In this document: piece after piece, positions 7,925 to 15,931 of the stretch
Position numbering within the stretch: the first letter of the stretch is position 1
How the letters are laid out: each line of letters starts with the position of its first letter
Translations under genes and position numbers: made by a program
The notes under the pieces: model-generated
The model's database searches: none
What the model was told of the DNA's origin: nothing
What the model saw: the letters and a program-made list of their open reading frames with translations, nothing else
NCBI GenBank assembly: GCA_003246675.1
Contig: QJZQ01000091.1
Coordinates: 1-44,622 of the forward strand
Source of the DNA: Nitrospirota bacterium
Lineage (GTDB): Bacteria; Nitrospinota; Nitrospinia; Nitrospinales; VA-1
DNA length: 44,622 bases
Reading direction: 5' to 3'

Positions 7925-8907
7925 AGTTTTCCCTGAACGGTCGCTTTGTACCGTTGCGCGAGCACCGGATAGTGAGCGTGGAGTTTGTATTTTTCGCCCT
8001 CCCCGGCCAGGTGGCTCAAGCGGTCGCCGGGGGTGGGGTGAGTGCTGGAAAAAATGGACGATTCGCCCTCGTGCGATTGCCCAAGCACTGCGATGAAATT
8101 TTTCAGCCCCTCGGCGTTGTAACCCATGCGGAACGCGTATTCGGTACCGAACTTATCGGCCTCGTATTCAAGTTCCTTGTCGAGGCCGCGGGTGAAAAGG
8201 ATTTCTGAAACTTCATCGATCACCTTGTCGAACAGGCCCATATTTTTATTCAGGGCGGTGAGGGTGATCGAGGTGAGCCCCTTCAGGGCCTGGCCGCGCT
8301 GGATGGTTTGCAGGGCGTGCTTGCGGGTGATATGGGCGATCTCATGCCCCAGCACGCCAGCGAGTTCGGCTTCGTTCTTGAGCAGCCGGAGCAGCCCCAC
8401 GCTGATGAACACATAGCCTCCCGGCGTGGCGAAGGCGTTCGGGTGCTCGGTGTTCAGGATGGCGAAGTGGTAGTCGATCTCCGGCCGGTCGGAAACGTCG
8501 GCCACCGCCCGCCCGACCAGGTTGACGTAACGGGTGAGCGCTTCGTTCGGGTAAGGCCCGCCGAAGCGGTTGAACACCTGCACCGCGAGCGAACCGCCGA
8601 TGGCTCGTTCCTCTTCATAACCGATGGGCTGAAACGCCTTCAGGGTGCTCACGCTGCCCTTCAGCAGGTCGCTGCTTTTTTTGTCGATCAAGCCCAGCGA
8701 TTCACCCAGGCCGAGCAACCCGCCGTCCTGTTCTTTCCTGGCCGGTTCGGCGGCGGGCGTCTGGCCGCTCTCCCTGGGGGGCGGGGTTTTCGGTTTTTCC
8801 AGTTCCTTGAGGAGCCCGCCAAAATCAAAAGCCTGAGACGCCTGAGCCCCTCCCAGCAACAGGAGGGCAAAAGCGAGAGCGGTCCACTGCCATTTATTGA
8901 AACGCAT
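7921..8907 (-). CDS. M48-family zinc metalloprotease, exported
   Basis: A 328-residue periplasmic protease of the BepA/YfgC-like M48 group. These enzymes degrade or assist outer-membrane and cell-envelope proteins. A signal peptide (about 1-26) is followed by a Pro-rich linker and then the protease domain. The zinc motif HEIAH lies at 188-192, and EYEADKFG at 247-254 supplies the further ligand. FATPGGYVFISVGLL upstream is a family hallmark. There is no TPR domain. I choose the ATG at 8907 because it gives a standard signal peptide; a GTG at 8970 would add 21 residues and overlap the SH3 gene. It is probably co-transcribed with the SH3 and HAMP-like genes. Confidence 0.88.
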   Translation of the reverse strand: MRFNKWQWTALAFALLLLGGAQASQAFDFGGLLKELEKPKTPPPRESGQTPAAEPARKEQDGGLLGLGESLGLIDKKSSDLLKGSVSTLKAFQPIGYEEERAIGGSLAVQVFNRFGGPYPNEALTRYVNLVGRAVADVSDRPEIDYHFAILNTEHPNAFATPGGYVFISVGLLRLLKNEAELAGVLGHEIAHITRKHALQTIQRGQALKGLTSITLTALNKNMGLFDKVIDEVSEILFTRGLDKELEYEADKFGTEYAFRMGYNAEGLKNFIAVLGQSHEGESSIFSSTHPTPGDRLSHLAGEGEKYKLHAHYPVLAQRYKATVQGKL

Positions 8908-8953
8908 GCGGTTCACCAGTTTGCGAGGGTAACGATCAATCGTTCCGCGGGAT

Positions 8954-9493
8954 TCATGGGGCGTACTCACCGAGCTTGCCCGTCTTCATAAACTCGTCCA
9001 GTTCCTTCGCGCTGACCTTGAAAGCCTCCATCTGTTTCACCGCGTCGATGCTCTCCTGGGAGATGCCCTTGCTCTTTGCGTGTTGCTCGGAGATGGGGCT
9101 CAGCCCGCGTATGCTGGAGCCGGAGGCCGATTCTTTGGCGGCCATTTGCTGGCCGCCCAGTGCGTCGAGCAGGCCGCTGCTGCCGCCCGCTGCTTCGGGG
9201 GCCTTGGCGCTCAGCTTGAACTTGAAGATCCAGCCTTTCACGCCGCCGGGGGCGGTGACCTGGTAAAACTTGTCGGATTTCTTCACCACTTCGACGGCGG
9301 TGCCCTGGCTGAGGGTCTTGATCACTTTGGACGATGCCGAATCGGCGGCCTGCAGCTTGGTGGCGGAACTCTTGACGTAGAGAGTTTCTGCCAGCGCGGC
9401 CGAGGCGAGGCCCAGGCCCGAGAGGGTCAGCAACAGGAGAACCAGCAACGATCGCTTCATGGCCATGTTCAATGGATTCAGGGTGTTATTCAT
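8954..9493 (-). CDS. Exported SH3-domain protein
   Basis: A 179-residue protein with a signal peptide (hydrophobic core about 14-32, cleavage likely after ALA-ETL). A bacterial SH3 domain spans about 36-95 (LYVKSSATKLQ to GWIFKFKLS), typical of proteins that bind peptidoglycan or partner proteins in the periplasm. The C-terminal third is helical and contains ISQESIDAVKQMEAF, with no catalytic motif. The M48 protease follows after 46 bases, so the SH3 protein may be its wall-binding partner. The ATG at 9493 is used; another ATG at 9466 is equally possible. Confidence 0.78.
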   Translation of the reverse strand: MNNTLNPLNMAMKRSLLVLLLLTLSGLGLASAALAETLYVKSSATKLQAADSASSKVIKTLSQGTAVEVVKKSDKFYQVTAPGGVKGWIFKFKLSAKAPEAAGGSSGLLDALGGQQMAAKESASGSSIRGLSPISEQHAKSKGISQESIDAVKQMEAFKVSAKELDEFMKTGKLGEYAP

Positions 9494-9599
9494 CAGGGGT
9501 TCGCTATAAAGCTTCCCTCAAACGGCGGCAAAGGTCAACAAATTTTTCCCGCCGCTCACCTCGTGGCGCCGGGGCAAGGCGGCTTCTTGGCGATATTTT

Positions 9600-10523
9600 C
9601 TAGGCTTTGCTTTTCTCAGGCGCGCCCGGGTGTTGACCGAGAGCCACCCGCAGGCGCGACCAGTTGAACGCCGACCCGGGATCGTATTTGGCGTCGGGGC
9701 CGCCGGGGCTGCCCTGTTGGACGTGGGCGTGGCCGAGGATGCCGTGAAACGAGGCGAAATTCTCAATCCGGTCGAGCGGTGTGCGGCGTGTTTCGGGATC
9801 GTAGGGAACGCGCGCGGCGATGCCGGGAAGCAGGTGGCCGATGCCGCGGGCGAGCGCGATCAGGGTTTGGTACTGCTCTTCGGTGAAATCCCACATGCGG
9901 ACGATTTTGCCGTTGACCCGGCGGCTGAAGTAGCCGCGCAGGCGGTGGGCCCGGGCGGGCACCGGCGTGAAGCCGGGCGCAGGCAGCCGGCCCCGGTATT
10001 TCTCGGGCAGGTGCAATACCCATTGGCCGTTTTGCAACTGGTACTGGTCCCGGTCGATGGGGTACAGGGTGGATTCGTTCAGGCGCGCCTCCCAGCCCAA
10101 ATTGGCCATTTCCACATGCACCGACCGTTCATTGCCCAGGCGGTCGTCGGCGGGCGCGGTGTTGGTTTTCCAGTACAGGTCGCAGGTCTGGTACAGGGTG
10201 CCGTCGAGGTCGAGATAGAAGTGACTGCCCTTGAAGTCGCTCGCTTTCAACACCTGGTGGCAATGGTGCGAGGAGTAGCAGGCGTCGTAATGCAGGATCA
10301 ACTGGTGCACGGTTTGTGCCAGTTCGGCATGGGCCTGGCCGGCGTCGCGAAAGCGGTAGTCGGCAAAGGGGCGTGTGGGCCGGTCGTTGAGGACGGGGTC
10401 GTGCTGCCGGCAGGCCGCCCGGCCCCGCGGGTTCGGGCAGCGAAAACCGCCTTTTTCGCTCCACAGAACCACCCGTCTGCCGATATCGATTTTTTTTCCG
10501 CAGGCGACGATGCTCTGGTTCAT
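9600..10523 (-). CDS. AmpD-like N-acetylmuramoyl-L-alanine amidase
   Basis: A 307-residue amidase_2 protein that should cleave the bond between N-acetylmuramic acid and L-Ala of peptidoglycan fragments. SHFYLDLDGTLYQ is the usual core strand, and SVHVEMANLG carries the catalytic-site Glu. LGHAHVQQGSP followed by AKYDPGSAFNW matches the AmpD end motif (zinc His, Lys, zinc Asp). No signal peptide is visible, so a cytoplasmic recycling role is possible. Near residues 78-86 (ILHYDACYS) lies the probable first zinc His. It sits 54 bases after the NAD kinase gene in a long - strand series. Confidence 0.82.
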   Translation of the reverse strand: MNQSIVACGKKIDIGRRVVLWSEKGGFRCPNPRGRAACRQHDPVLNDRPTRPFADYRFRDAGQAHAELAQTVHQLILHYDACYSSHHCHQVLKASDFKGSHFYLDLDGTLYQTCDLYWKTNTAPADDRLGNERSVHVEMANLGWEARLNESTLYPIDRDQYQLQNGQWVLHLPEKYRGRLPAPGFTPVPARAHRLRGYFSRRVNGKIVRMWDFTEEQYQTLIALARGIGHLLPGIAARVPYDPETRRTPLDRIENFASFHGILGHAHVQQGSPGGPDAKYDPGSAFNWSRLRVALGQHPGAPEKSKA

Positions 10524-10577
10524 GGCGTGGGTGCTTGGGTCGGCGAGGTGGAGGCCTAAGCCCCCTCTTCGCGGGTT

Positions 10578-11459
10578 TCAGGCGGGCGGATCTCCGCCCG
10601 TATTTTCCCGGCTGCCCCAGTGCAGTTTTTTGCGCAGCAGCTGGTAATAGTTTTTCCCCTGGGCCTGGATCAGCTTGATGGCGCTTTCGGCTTTTTTTAC
10701 CACGAGCACGTCGCCGGTCAGGAATTCGCAGCCCTCCTGCCCGTCGAGGGTCACGCGCACATCTTCATTCGGCGTGGTGAGTTCCACTTCAAGAATGGAT
10801 TGATCGGGAACCACGATGGGCCGGTTGGCCAGGTCGAACGGGCAGATGGGGCTTAAGACCAGGGCGTGCATGCTGGGGTGGATGATCGGCCCGCCGGCCG
10901 AGAGGGAGTAGGCGGTGGAGCCGGTGGGCGTCGCGATGATGAGGCCATCGGCCCGGTAAGAGGTCATGTGCTGGCCGTTGACCTTCACTTTCATGTTGAC
11001 GATGCGGGCGAGCGCCCCCTTGTTGATGACCACGTCGTTTAAAACGTGGTACTCCTCCACGCTTTCTCCCTGGCGCAGCAGGTTGGCGGAAAGCAGCATC
11101 CGGTGCTCGAAGGTGTAATCGCCGTCGAGCACTCTCCGGAGCGTATCGTAAAGTTCGTTTTGGGAGATCTCCGTCAGAAAGCCGAGGCTGCCCAGGTTGA
11201 CGCCCAGGATGGGCACATCGGCCGTGTGCGCGATGCGTGCGACGCTCAGAAGGGTGCCATCGCCGCCCAGAACGATGATCAGGTCCACCCGGTGTGGAAG
11301 CTCCGCCCGGGCGTGGGGGGAGGTTTCGCCGATCAGTCCGGCCGTATCCGCGTCCATCAAAACGTTGACTTTCCGGTCGCGCAGCCAGCGGGCCAACTGG
11401 CGCAGAATTTCCCGGTTCGCGGAAGGCTTTTGCTTGCAGAAGACGGCTATGTTTTTCAC
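10578..11459 (-). CDS. nadK: NAD kinase
   Basis: A 293-residue enzyme of standard length that phosphorylates NAD to NADP. The signature GGDGTLL (65-71) carries the catalytic Asp, with NLGSLGFLTE (88-97), NDVVI (141-145) and TPTGSTAYSLSAGG (177-190) all intact. The start is a GTG at 11459, supported by AAGGTG five bases upstream. Two perfect palindromes lie in the 164-base gap upstream and may be operator sites. The gene follows the bifunctional-nuclease-domain gene on the same strand. Confidence 0.96.
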   Translation of the reverse strand: MKNIAVFCKQKPSANREILRQLARWLRDRKVNVLMDADTAGLIGETSPHARAELPHRVDLIIVLGGDGTLLSVARIAHTADVPILGVNLGSLGFLTEISQNELYDTLRRVLDGDYTFEHRMLLSANLLRQGESVEEYHVLNDVVINKGALARIVNMKVKVNGQHMTSYRADGLIIATPTGSTAYSLSAGGPIIHPSMHALVLSPICPFDLANRPIVVPDQSILEVELTTPNEDVRVTLDGQEGCEFLTGDVLVVKKAESAIKLIQAQGKNYYQLLRKKLHWGSRENTGGDPPA

Positions 11460-11511
11460 CCGTTCACCTTAGAAAACCCGGACCATGAGCGGACCCTTTG
11501 GCGAAGTGTTC

Positions 11512-11525
11512 GCGAAACGTTTCGC
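11512..11525. promoter_or_regulatory. 14-bp perfect palindrome upstream of nadK
   Basis: GCGAAACGTTTCGC is fully self-complementary and lies 53 bases before the nadK start. With no loop it is a poor terminator but a plausible dimeric repressor site. Confidence 0.4.
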
Positions 11526-11568
11526 TTAGCCGGGCTGTGTTCATCGGGGAATTGCCTCCGGAAATCAA

Positions 11569-11584
11569 CGGTAGAATTCTACCG
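11569..11584. promoter_or_regulatory. 16-bp perfect palindrome upstream of nadK
   Basis: CGGTAGAATTCTACCG is fully self-complementary and lies between the bifunctional-nuclease gene stop and nadK. Together with the palindrome at 11512 it suggests regulator binding, though the two sequences differ. Confidence 0.4.
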
Positions 11585-11623
11585 CCGGGAGGAATGGATA
11601 AGCAAAGGGGGGTGCAAAAAAGA

Positions 11624-12112
11624 TCAGATTTTTCCAAAATCTTCAGGCTTGATATTTTCGAGCCAGTCCTTCCACTGCTGTTTTTCGTCTTTTTTGCTTT
11701 TATCGGTTTCCGGGATCTCGAGGTTCTTGGCCGCTTCGATCACGTTTTCCTCGACATAAATCGGCGATTTGGTGCGGAGCGCCAGGGCGATGGCGTCGCT
11801 CGGCCGTGAGTCGATCCTCAAGGTGTTGCCGCCGCACACCAGGGAGATCACCGCGTAGAACGTGTTGTCCTTCAGTTCGTTGACAAGGATGTGGTTGACC
11901 TCGGCCTTCATGGTTTGAATCAGGTTGCGGATCAGGTCGTGTGTCATCGGGCGCGGGGTGGTGATCTTCTCAATTTCGAGGGCGATGGCGTTGGCCTCGA
12001 AATACCCCACCCAGATGGGGAGCGCCTTTGCTCCTGAAGAATCCTTCAGGATGATTATGGGCATGTTCGTGAGCGGGTCCAGTGTGAGGCCCTCGACCTT
12101 CATCTCAACCAT
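11624..12112 (-). CDS. Bifunctional nuclease domain protein (DUF151 family)
   Basis: A 162-residue protein. The DUF151/BFN domain fills about residues 1-130, with conserved LPIWVGYFEANAIA near the N-terminus and RIDSRPSDAIALALR around 100-114. Plant and bacterial relatives have been described as nucleases or as co-regulators of RNA handling and stress tolerance. The C-terminal 30 residues are charged (DKSKKDEKQQWKDWLENIKP) and variable in the family. A weak AAGGA lies ten bases before the ATG. NAD kinase follows downstream. The substrate is not predictable here. Confidence 0.88.
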   Translation of the reverse strand: MVEMKVEGLTLDPLTNMPIIILKDSSGAKALPIWVGYFEANAIALEIEKITTPRPMTHDLIRNLIQTMKAEVNHILVNELKDNTFYAVISLVCGGNTLRIDSRPSDAIALALRTKSPIYVEENVIEAAKNLEIPETDKSKKDEKQQWKDWLENIKPEDFGKI

Positions 12113-12140
12113 GACGTTTTATTCCTTAAATTAAAAAAAT

Positions 12141-12166
12141 ACCGGATTCAGTGAAACACCGGATTC
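12141..12166. repeat. Pair of 9-bp direct repeats upstream of the DUF151 gene
   Basis: ACCGGATTC occurs at 12141-12149 and 12158-12166, one and a half helical turns apart (17 bases). Such spacing can mark a regulator site. The rest of the 206-base gap shows no gene. Confidence 0.3.
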
Positions 12167-12318
12167 GGGTGGAAGGGGAGAGACTTGGGTGGAACCTGCA
12201 AACATGCCTTCCTAAGAGTATCGACGTTTTTCAAATATAATTAAACGTGGTGGATTTGTCAATGGCCGCATACCGAGGGGAAGTTACGCTGAGCCGAAGT
12301 TTCAGGGAGCCGAATCGA

Positions 12319-12561
12319 TCAGTTTTTTTTACGGGTGTTTTCTTTCAGGAATTCCTGAAGCTTGATGCGCACGATATCGGGAATCTCGGTTTCCTTGAGG
12401 GTTTCGCGGCACAACCGGGTGGTGGATTTGTAGGTGTTGAAGAAAGAAATGCACGGCGGGCAGTCCTTGAAATGCTCTTCAAGGGACGCATTGGTTTTTT
12501 CGTCCAGTTCTCCATCGAGGTAATCGGCCAGAAGGTCGAGGCATTCTTTACAGCAGATCAT
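12319..12561 (-). CDS. Zinc-finger anti-sigma factor
   Basis: An 80-residue protein of the zf-HC2 (ZAS) type. The zinc-binding set is complete: Cys residues at the start (ICCKEC) and HFKDCPPC, which is His-x3-Cys-x2-Cys. There is no membrane helix, so it is a soluble anti-sigma factor, often redox-responsive, which would bind and hold the sigma factor encoded immediately upstream. Its ATG overlaps the sigma gene stop by four bases. The C-terminal half is basic and helical. Confidence 0.88.
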   Translation of the reverse strand: MICCKECLDLLADYLDGELDEKTNASLEEHFKDCPPCISFFNTYKSTTRLCRETLKETEIPDIVRIKLQEFLKENTRKKN

Positions 12562-13187
12562 TTTTTCTCTCTCCGGAATTGGAATTCCTCAAAGTAATTG
12601 GAAAGTTTTTTTCGCAAAAACAGGCGTGCCCGGTGCAGCCGCGACTTCACGGCCGGTATGGTGAGGTCCAGAATTCCGCTGACTTTTTCAGTGGACAACC
12701 CTTCCACGTCGCGAAGAATGAAAACGACCTTTTCCTTTTCCGGCAACTGGTCGACCGCTTTTTGGATGGTTTCCCGTGTTTCGTTGTCGAACAGGAGCGA
12801 TTCCGTGTCTTCAGACCAGTCTTGTATTTTTTCCTGCTGGTACCCCGCCCCGTTGAGTGAAGGCATCAGATCGTCGATCGAGACGTTGGGTTCCTTCTTC
12901 TTGCTTCTCAGCCTCATGTAGGTGGCGTTGAGCGTGATGCGGTAAACCCAGCTGGAAAACGCCGACTTCCCCTGAAAGGTCTCGATTTTTCTGAACAGCG
13001 TCAGAAGCACCTCCTGGGTGACGTCCTGCGCGTCCATCTGGTTGCGGCACAAGTTGAAGCTGAGGCTGTAAATTTTTTTCTGGTAGCGTTCTACGATTTT
13101 ATCGTAGGCCTCCAGGTTTCCTTCCTTGAATTCCCGGACAAGAATTTCGTCTTCTTCCCGTTCTAATTTGTCCTGGGTAAACGCCAT
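12558..13187 (-). CDS. ECF RNA polymerase sigma factor (RpoE-like)
   Basis: A 209-residue group 4 sigma factor. Region 2 spans about 20-95, with VERYQKKIYSLSFNLCRN, DAQDVTQEVLLTLFRKIETF and the -10-recognition helix ending SSWVYRITLNATYMRLR. A 50-residue acidic linker leads to region 4 (about 140-195), with QLPEKEKVVFILRDVEGLS and the helix-turn-helix segment VSGILDLTIPAVKSRLHRAR. The downstream overlapping gene encodes its soluble zinc anti-sigma factor, so the pair is probably controlled by thiol or metal stress. AAGGG precedes the ATG. Confidence 0.95.
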   Translation of the reverse strand: MAFTQDKLEREEDEILVREFKEGNLEAYDKIVERYQKKIYSLSFNLCRNQMDAQDVTQEVLLTLFRKIETFQGKSAFSSWVYRITLNATYMRLRSKKKEPNVSIDDLMPSLNGAGYQQEKIQDWSEDTESLLFDNETRETIQKAVDQLPEKEKVVFILRDVEGLSTEKVSGILDLTIPAVKSRLHRARLFLRKKLSNYFEEFQFRREKK

Positions 13188-13400
13188 GTCTGCTTATCCC
13201 TTGGGGAGGCCAGCCGGAAAATAGGGGCCGGCCACGACCGTCCTTTGCGGGTAACGTTTGCAAGAACCGGTCGTCCTGTTTTTAGATGCGGATGTCATCG
13301 CGGGCGATTCACTTAAAAAAGGGACCCGGGGGCCGGCATGCGGCGAAAAACGCCGAAAGGCGGATGGAGGTCGCTTGAAAGGAGGGGGAGGCCTGGCCGG

Positions 13401-13658
13401 TCAGTTCTTGGCTTCTGGCTCTGAAGCGACGGGGGCCCCCTCGGCTTCTTTTTCTTCCAGTTTCGCGGTCTCTCCCTCGGCAAGCTGGGGGGTGACATCC
13501 GCTGCTTCCTGGATCTCTTCCGCTTCTTTCATGGATTTCTTGAAATTGCGGATGCTGTTGCCGAAGGCGCTGCCGATCTCAGGAAGCTTGCCCGCTCCGA
13601 AGATGATCATGATGATCACCAGGATGATCATGAGTTCTGGAAAACCGATCCCCATCAT
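13401..13658 (-). CDS. tatA: Twin-arginine translocase subunit TatA/TatE
   Basis: An 85-residue Tat component that forms the pore for folded proteins in the inner membrane. The N-terminal helix ([19 protein letters not shown]), the hinge [20 protein letters not shown] and an amphipathic helix match the family. The C-terminal tail is acidic and Ala/Glu-rich. The ATG at 13658 is preferred because AGAGG lies eight bases upstream; a GTG three codons earlier is too close. No tatB or tatC is adjacent. A small CGGCG-AAAAA-CGCCG hairpin (13341-13355) lies downstream. Confidence 0.93.
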   Translation of the reverse strand: MMGIGFPELMIILVIIMIIFGAGKLPEIGSAFGNSIRNFKKSMKEAEEIQEAADVTPQLAEGETAKLEEKEAEGAPVASEPEAKN

Positions 13659-13842
13659 AAGAGACACCTCTTGGCTTGTGACAAACGATTAATGATTGTG
13701 GTGCAGGATGACGGGATTATAGCATAAAAAAAGTGGAACACAATTCAATTAAAGGGTAAAAAATCAATCGACTTGTGATATTATCCCCATTCGCCAAATT
13801 CATGTGCAAGTTCCGTCAGTCTATATTTTCTGGAGTGGTTTC

Positions 13843-14448
13843 ATGCCTTATTGGAAAACGGTGATGGCCGGGCTGCTTACCGTCTGTTTTTTGGGAACCG
13901 GAGTGGCCCGGGCTGAAACATTCAGCGATCGGTTCGGTCAGGGCACCTGGACATTCGGAGCGGAGGCGGGCTTCGGCTACACGTTCGACCTGCCGGGGGG
14001 CAAGGACCGGAGCGATCTCAAGTTTGCTCTCCTTTTCCCCAACTTTCAGTACAACTTGACCGGGGTGATCGGCCGTGACTCCTGGTACCAGGGCGCGCTT
14101 TACTGGCAACCGGAGGTGAACGTGGCGTATCTGACGAACCATGGCGGGGAGTACCTCGCCGGTTTCTCGCCCATCATGCTGGAATATAAGTTTGTCGATC
14201 CGAAGCGCGGCTGGGCGCCCAACCTTCTGGGCGGCGCGGGTTTTTCCATGACCAACTGGGGGGATGTCGCTCCGGAGCTGGGCTCGGATTTCGAGTATTT
14301 GCTGCATGTGGGAGCCGGCCTGGAGTTTTTCCGCAAGGAGGGGTCCTACTCCATCAATTACCGGTTGTTCCACGTCTCCAACAGCGGGATCGAGAGCGTC
14401 AACATCGGCCTCAACGCGCACGTCTTCACCCTGGGAATCAGTTTCTAG
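13843..14448 (+). CDS. PagL-like lipid A 3-O-deacylase (acyloxyacyl hydrolase family)
   Basis: A 201-residue outer-membrane beta-barrel protein with a signal peptide (about 1-25). The PagL signature is present as FHVSNSGI with catalytic His177 and Ser179. Enzymes of this family remove the 3-O-linked acyl chain of lipid A at the cell surface. The third catalytic residue, a Glu 12 positions after the Ser in Pseudomonas PagL, appears to be Asn here (Asn191), so activity is not certain. It ends in Phe after alternating hydrophobic strands, as outer-membrane proteins do. GGAG lies seven bases before the ATG at 13843. The stop lies within a terminator hairpin. Confidence 0.82.
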   Translation: MPYWKTVMAGLLTVCFLGTGVARAETFSDRFGQGTWTFGAEAGFGYTFDLPGGKDRSDLKFALLFPNFQYNLTGVIGRDSWYQGALYWQPEVNVAYLTNHGGEYLAGFSPIMLEYKFVDPKRGWAPNLLGGAGFSMTNWGDVAPELGSDFEYLLHVGAGLEFFRKEGSYSINYRLFHVSNSGIESVNIGLNAHVFTLGISF

Positions 14449-14463
14449 ATTCCCAGGGGTTTT
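14429..14463 (+). terminator. Terminator overlapping the pagL-like stop codon
   Basis: An 11-bp perfect stem (14429-14439 with 14448-14458) closes an 8-base loop and is followed by GTTTT. The TAG stop of the pagL-like gene lies at the loop edge. It separates this gene from the converging inositol-type operon. Confidence 0.75.
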
Positions 14464-14474
14464 GCCCGCCCCTT

Positions 14475-15824
14475 TTAGCTGCCCTCGTAATAATCCAGCC
14501 CGGAGTGGTCGATCACTTCTTCTCCCATGATGATACGCAGCGTGTTGCGCATTTTCTGGTCCTGGATGAACAGGTCGTTCTCGGGCTTGAGGTCGGGGCG
14601 GCAGATGGGCGATTTGAAATAAAACGACAGCCACTCCTGAATGCCCGACAGGCCGGCGCGCTTGGCAAGATCTAGAAACAGCACCAGATCGAGCACCACG
14701 GGGGCCGCGAGAATCGAATCCCTGCACAGGAAGTTGACCTTGAGCTGCATGGGCTGGCCGAGCCAGCCGGAGATGTCGATATTATCCCAGCCTTCCTTCT
14801 CGTCGCCACGCGGCGGGTAATATTCGATGCGGATTTTATGGTAATAATTGCCGTACAGGTCGGGGTACAGGTCGTCCTGTAAAATGCTCTCGAGCACCGA
14901 ACCCTTGGTGACTTCCTTGGAGCGGAACGAATCCGGATCGTCCAGCACTTCGCCGTCCCGGTTGCCGAGGATGTTGCTTGAGAACCAGCCGCGCAGCCCC
15001 AGCATGCGGGCCTTGAGGCCCGGCGCGATGACGGTTTTCATCAGCGTTTGTCCGGTCTTGAAATCCTTGCCTGCGATGGGGGTGCCGGTTTTGGCGGCCA
15101 GTTCGACGAGCGCGGGGATTTCACCGGAAAGGTTCGGCGACCCGTTGGCGTAGGGCACGCCCATGCGAATGGCGGCGTAGGCGTAAACCATCGAAGGCGG
15201 GATGATCTCCAGATTTTCCTTGAGAGCCTTTTCCAGGTTCTCCACCGTTTGAAACGCCTCGTGGTTCATTTTGTCCTGATACACTTCCGTCGAACCGCAC
15301 CAGCACATCACCAGACGGTCGAGCTGGTTGTCCTTCTTGAAGTTTTCCATGTCCCGCATCAGCAGCTCCGCCGCTTCCATCTTGTTGGCGGTTTTCTTCT
15401 GGTTGGGGCCGGAAATATTTTTGACGAAGGCGGGGTCGAACACCGCGGGCCAGGGTTTGATGGCCTCGAGCTTGTCCTTCACGAGTTCGAGCTCGTGCTT
15501 TGGAATCACGCCGCAGTCGAGCGCGGCCTGGTAGCAGTTTTCCTCGTAGATGTCCCAGCCGCCGAAGACGAGGTCGTCGAGGCCGGCCAGCGAAACGAAT
15601 TCCTTGATGAGAGGGTAGCGGGCCTGGTTGCGCTTGCCGAGGCGGATTCTCGACATCTGCGTGACCGAGCCGATGGGCTTTCCATGGCCGGCGGCGATCA
15701 GATAGACCCCGGCGATGAGAGTGGAACTCACCGCGCCCATGCCCGGAAGCAGAATGCCCAGTTTGCCCTTGGCGGGGGCGATATTCTTGACCAGGCCTTT
15801 GTACTCGTAGGTTGTTTCACCCAT
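14475..15824 (-). CDS. ino1: myo-Inositol-1-phosphate synthase
   Basis: A 449-residue enzyme that converts glucose 6-phosphate to inositol phosphate with NAD as cofactor. The Rossmann start GKLGILLPGMGAVSSTLIAG lies near residues 20-39. The core contains SIRGWFS-like LGLRGWFSSNILGNRDG, the KDFKTGQT segment with active-site Lys, and the SWLGQPM-like region followed by LCRDSILAAPVVLDL. All family blocks are present, so it should be active. It is the last gene of the - strand cluster, 107 bases after the CDP-alcohol phosphotransferase. A repeated palindromic box lies in that gap. It would feed all the cluster's inositol chemistry. Confidence 0.93.
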   Translation of the reverse strand: MGETTYEYKGLVKNIAPAKGKLGILLPGMGAVSSTLIAGVYLIAAGHGKPIGSVTQMSRIRLGKRNQARYPLIKEFVSLAGLDDLVFGGWDIYEENCYQAALDCGVIPKHELELVKDKLEAIKPWPAVFDPAFVKNISGPNQKKTANKMEAAELLMRDMENFKKDNQLDRLVMCWCGSTEVYQDKMNHEAFQTVENLEKALKENLEIIPPSMVYAYAAIRMGVPYANGSPNLSGEIPALVELAAKTGTPIAGKDFKTGQTLMKTVIAPGLKARMLGLRGWFSSNILGNRDGEVLDDPDSFRSKEVTKGSVLESILQDDLYPDLYGNYYHKIRIEYYPPRGDEKEGWDNIDISGWLGQPMQLKVNFLCRDSILAAPVVLDLVLFLDLAKRAGLSGIQEWLSFYFKSPICRPDLKPENDLFIQDQKMRNTLRIIMGEEVIDHSGLDYYEGS

Positions 15825-15862
15825 AATGCGCTAACCCGTCCTCTCTCTTATAGTTGGAGCAA

Positions 15863-15892
15863 TCGGAAGTTCCGCGGAATTCGGAAGTTTCC
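15863..15892. promoter_or_regulatory. Repeated palindromic box upstream of ino1
   Basis: TCGGAAGTT occurs at 15863-15871 and again at 15881-15889, 18 bases apart. The first copy forms CGGAAGTTCCG, a hyphenated palindrome, and TTCCGCGGAA lies between the copies. The arrangement looks like tandem operator sites for a regulator of the synthase gene. On the minus strand an AT-rich TATAAG follows nearer the gene. Confidence 0.45.
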
Positions 15893-15931
15893 ATACTAGC
15901 AAAATTTTCCGGGCCCCGCTAAATTAAAAAG

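Noticed and set aside
13341..13355. CGGCG-AAAAA-CGCCG hairpin downstream of tatA
   Set aside because: Only a 5-bp stem and no T run on the relevant strand, so I do not call it a terminator.
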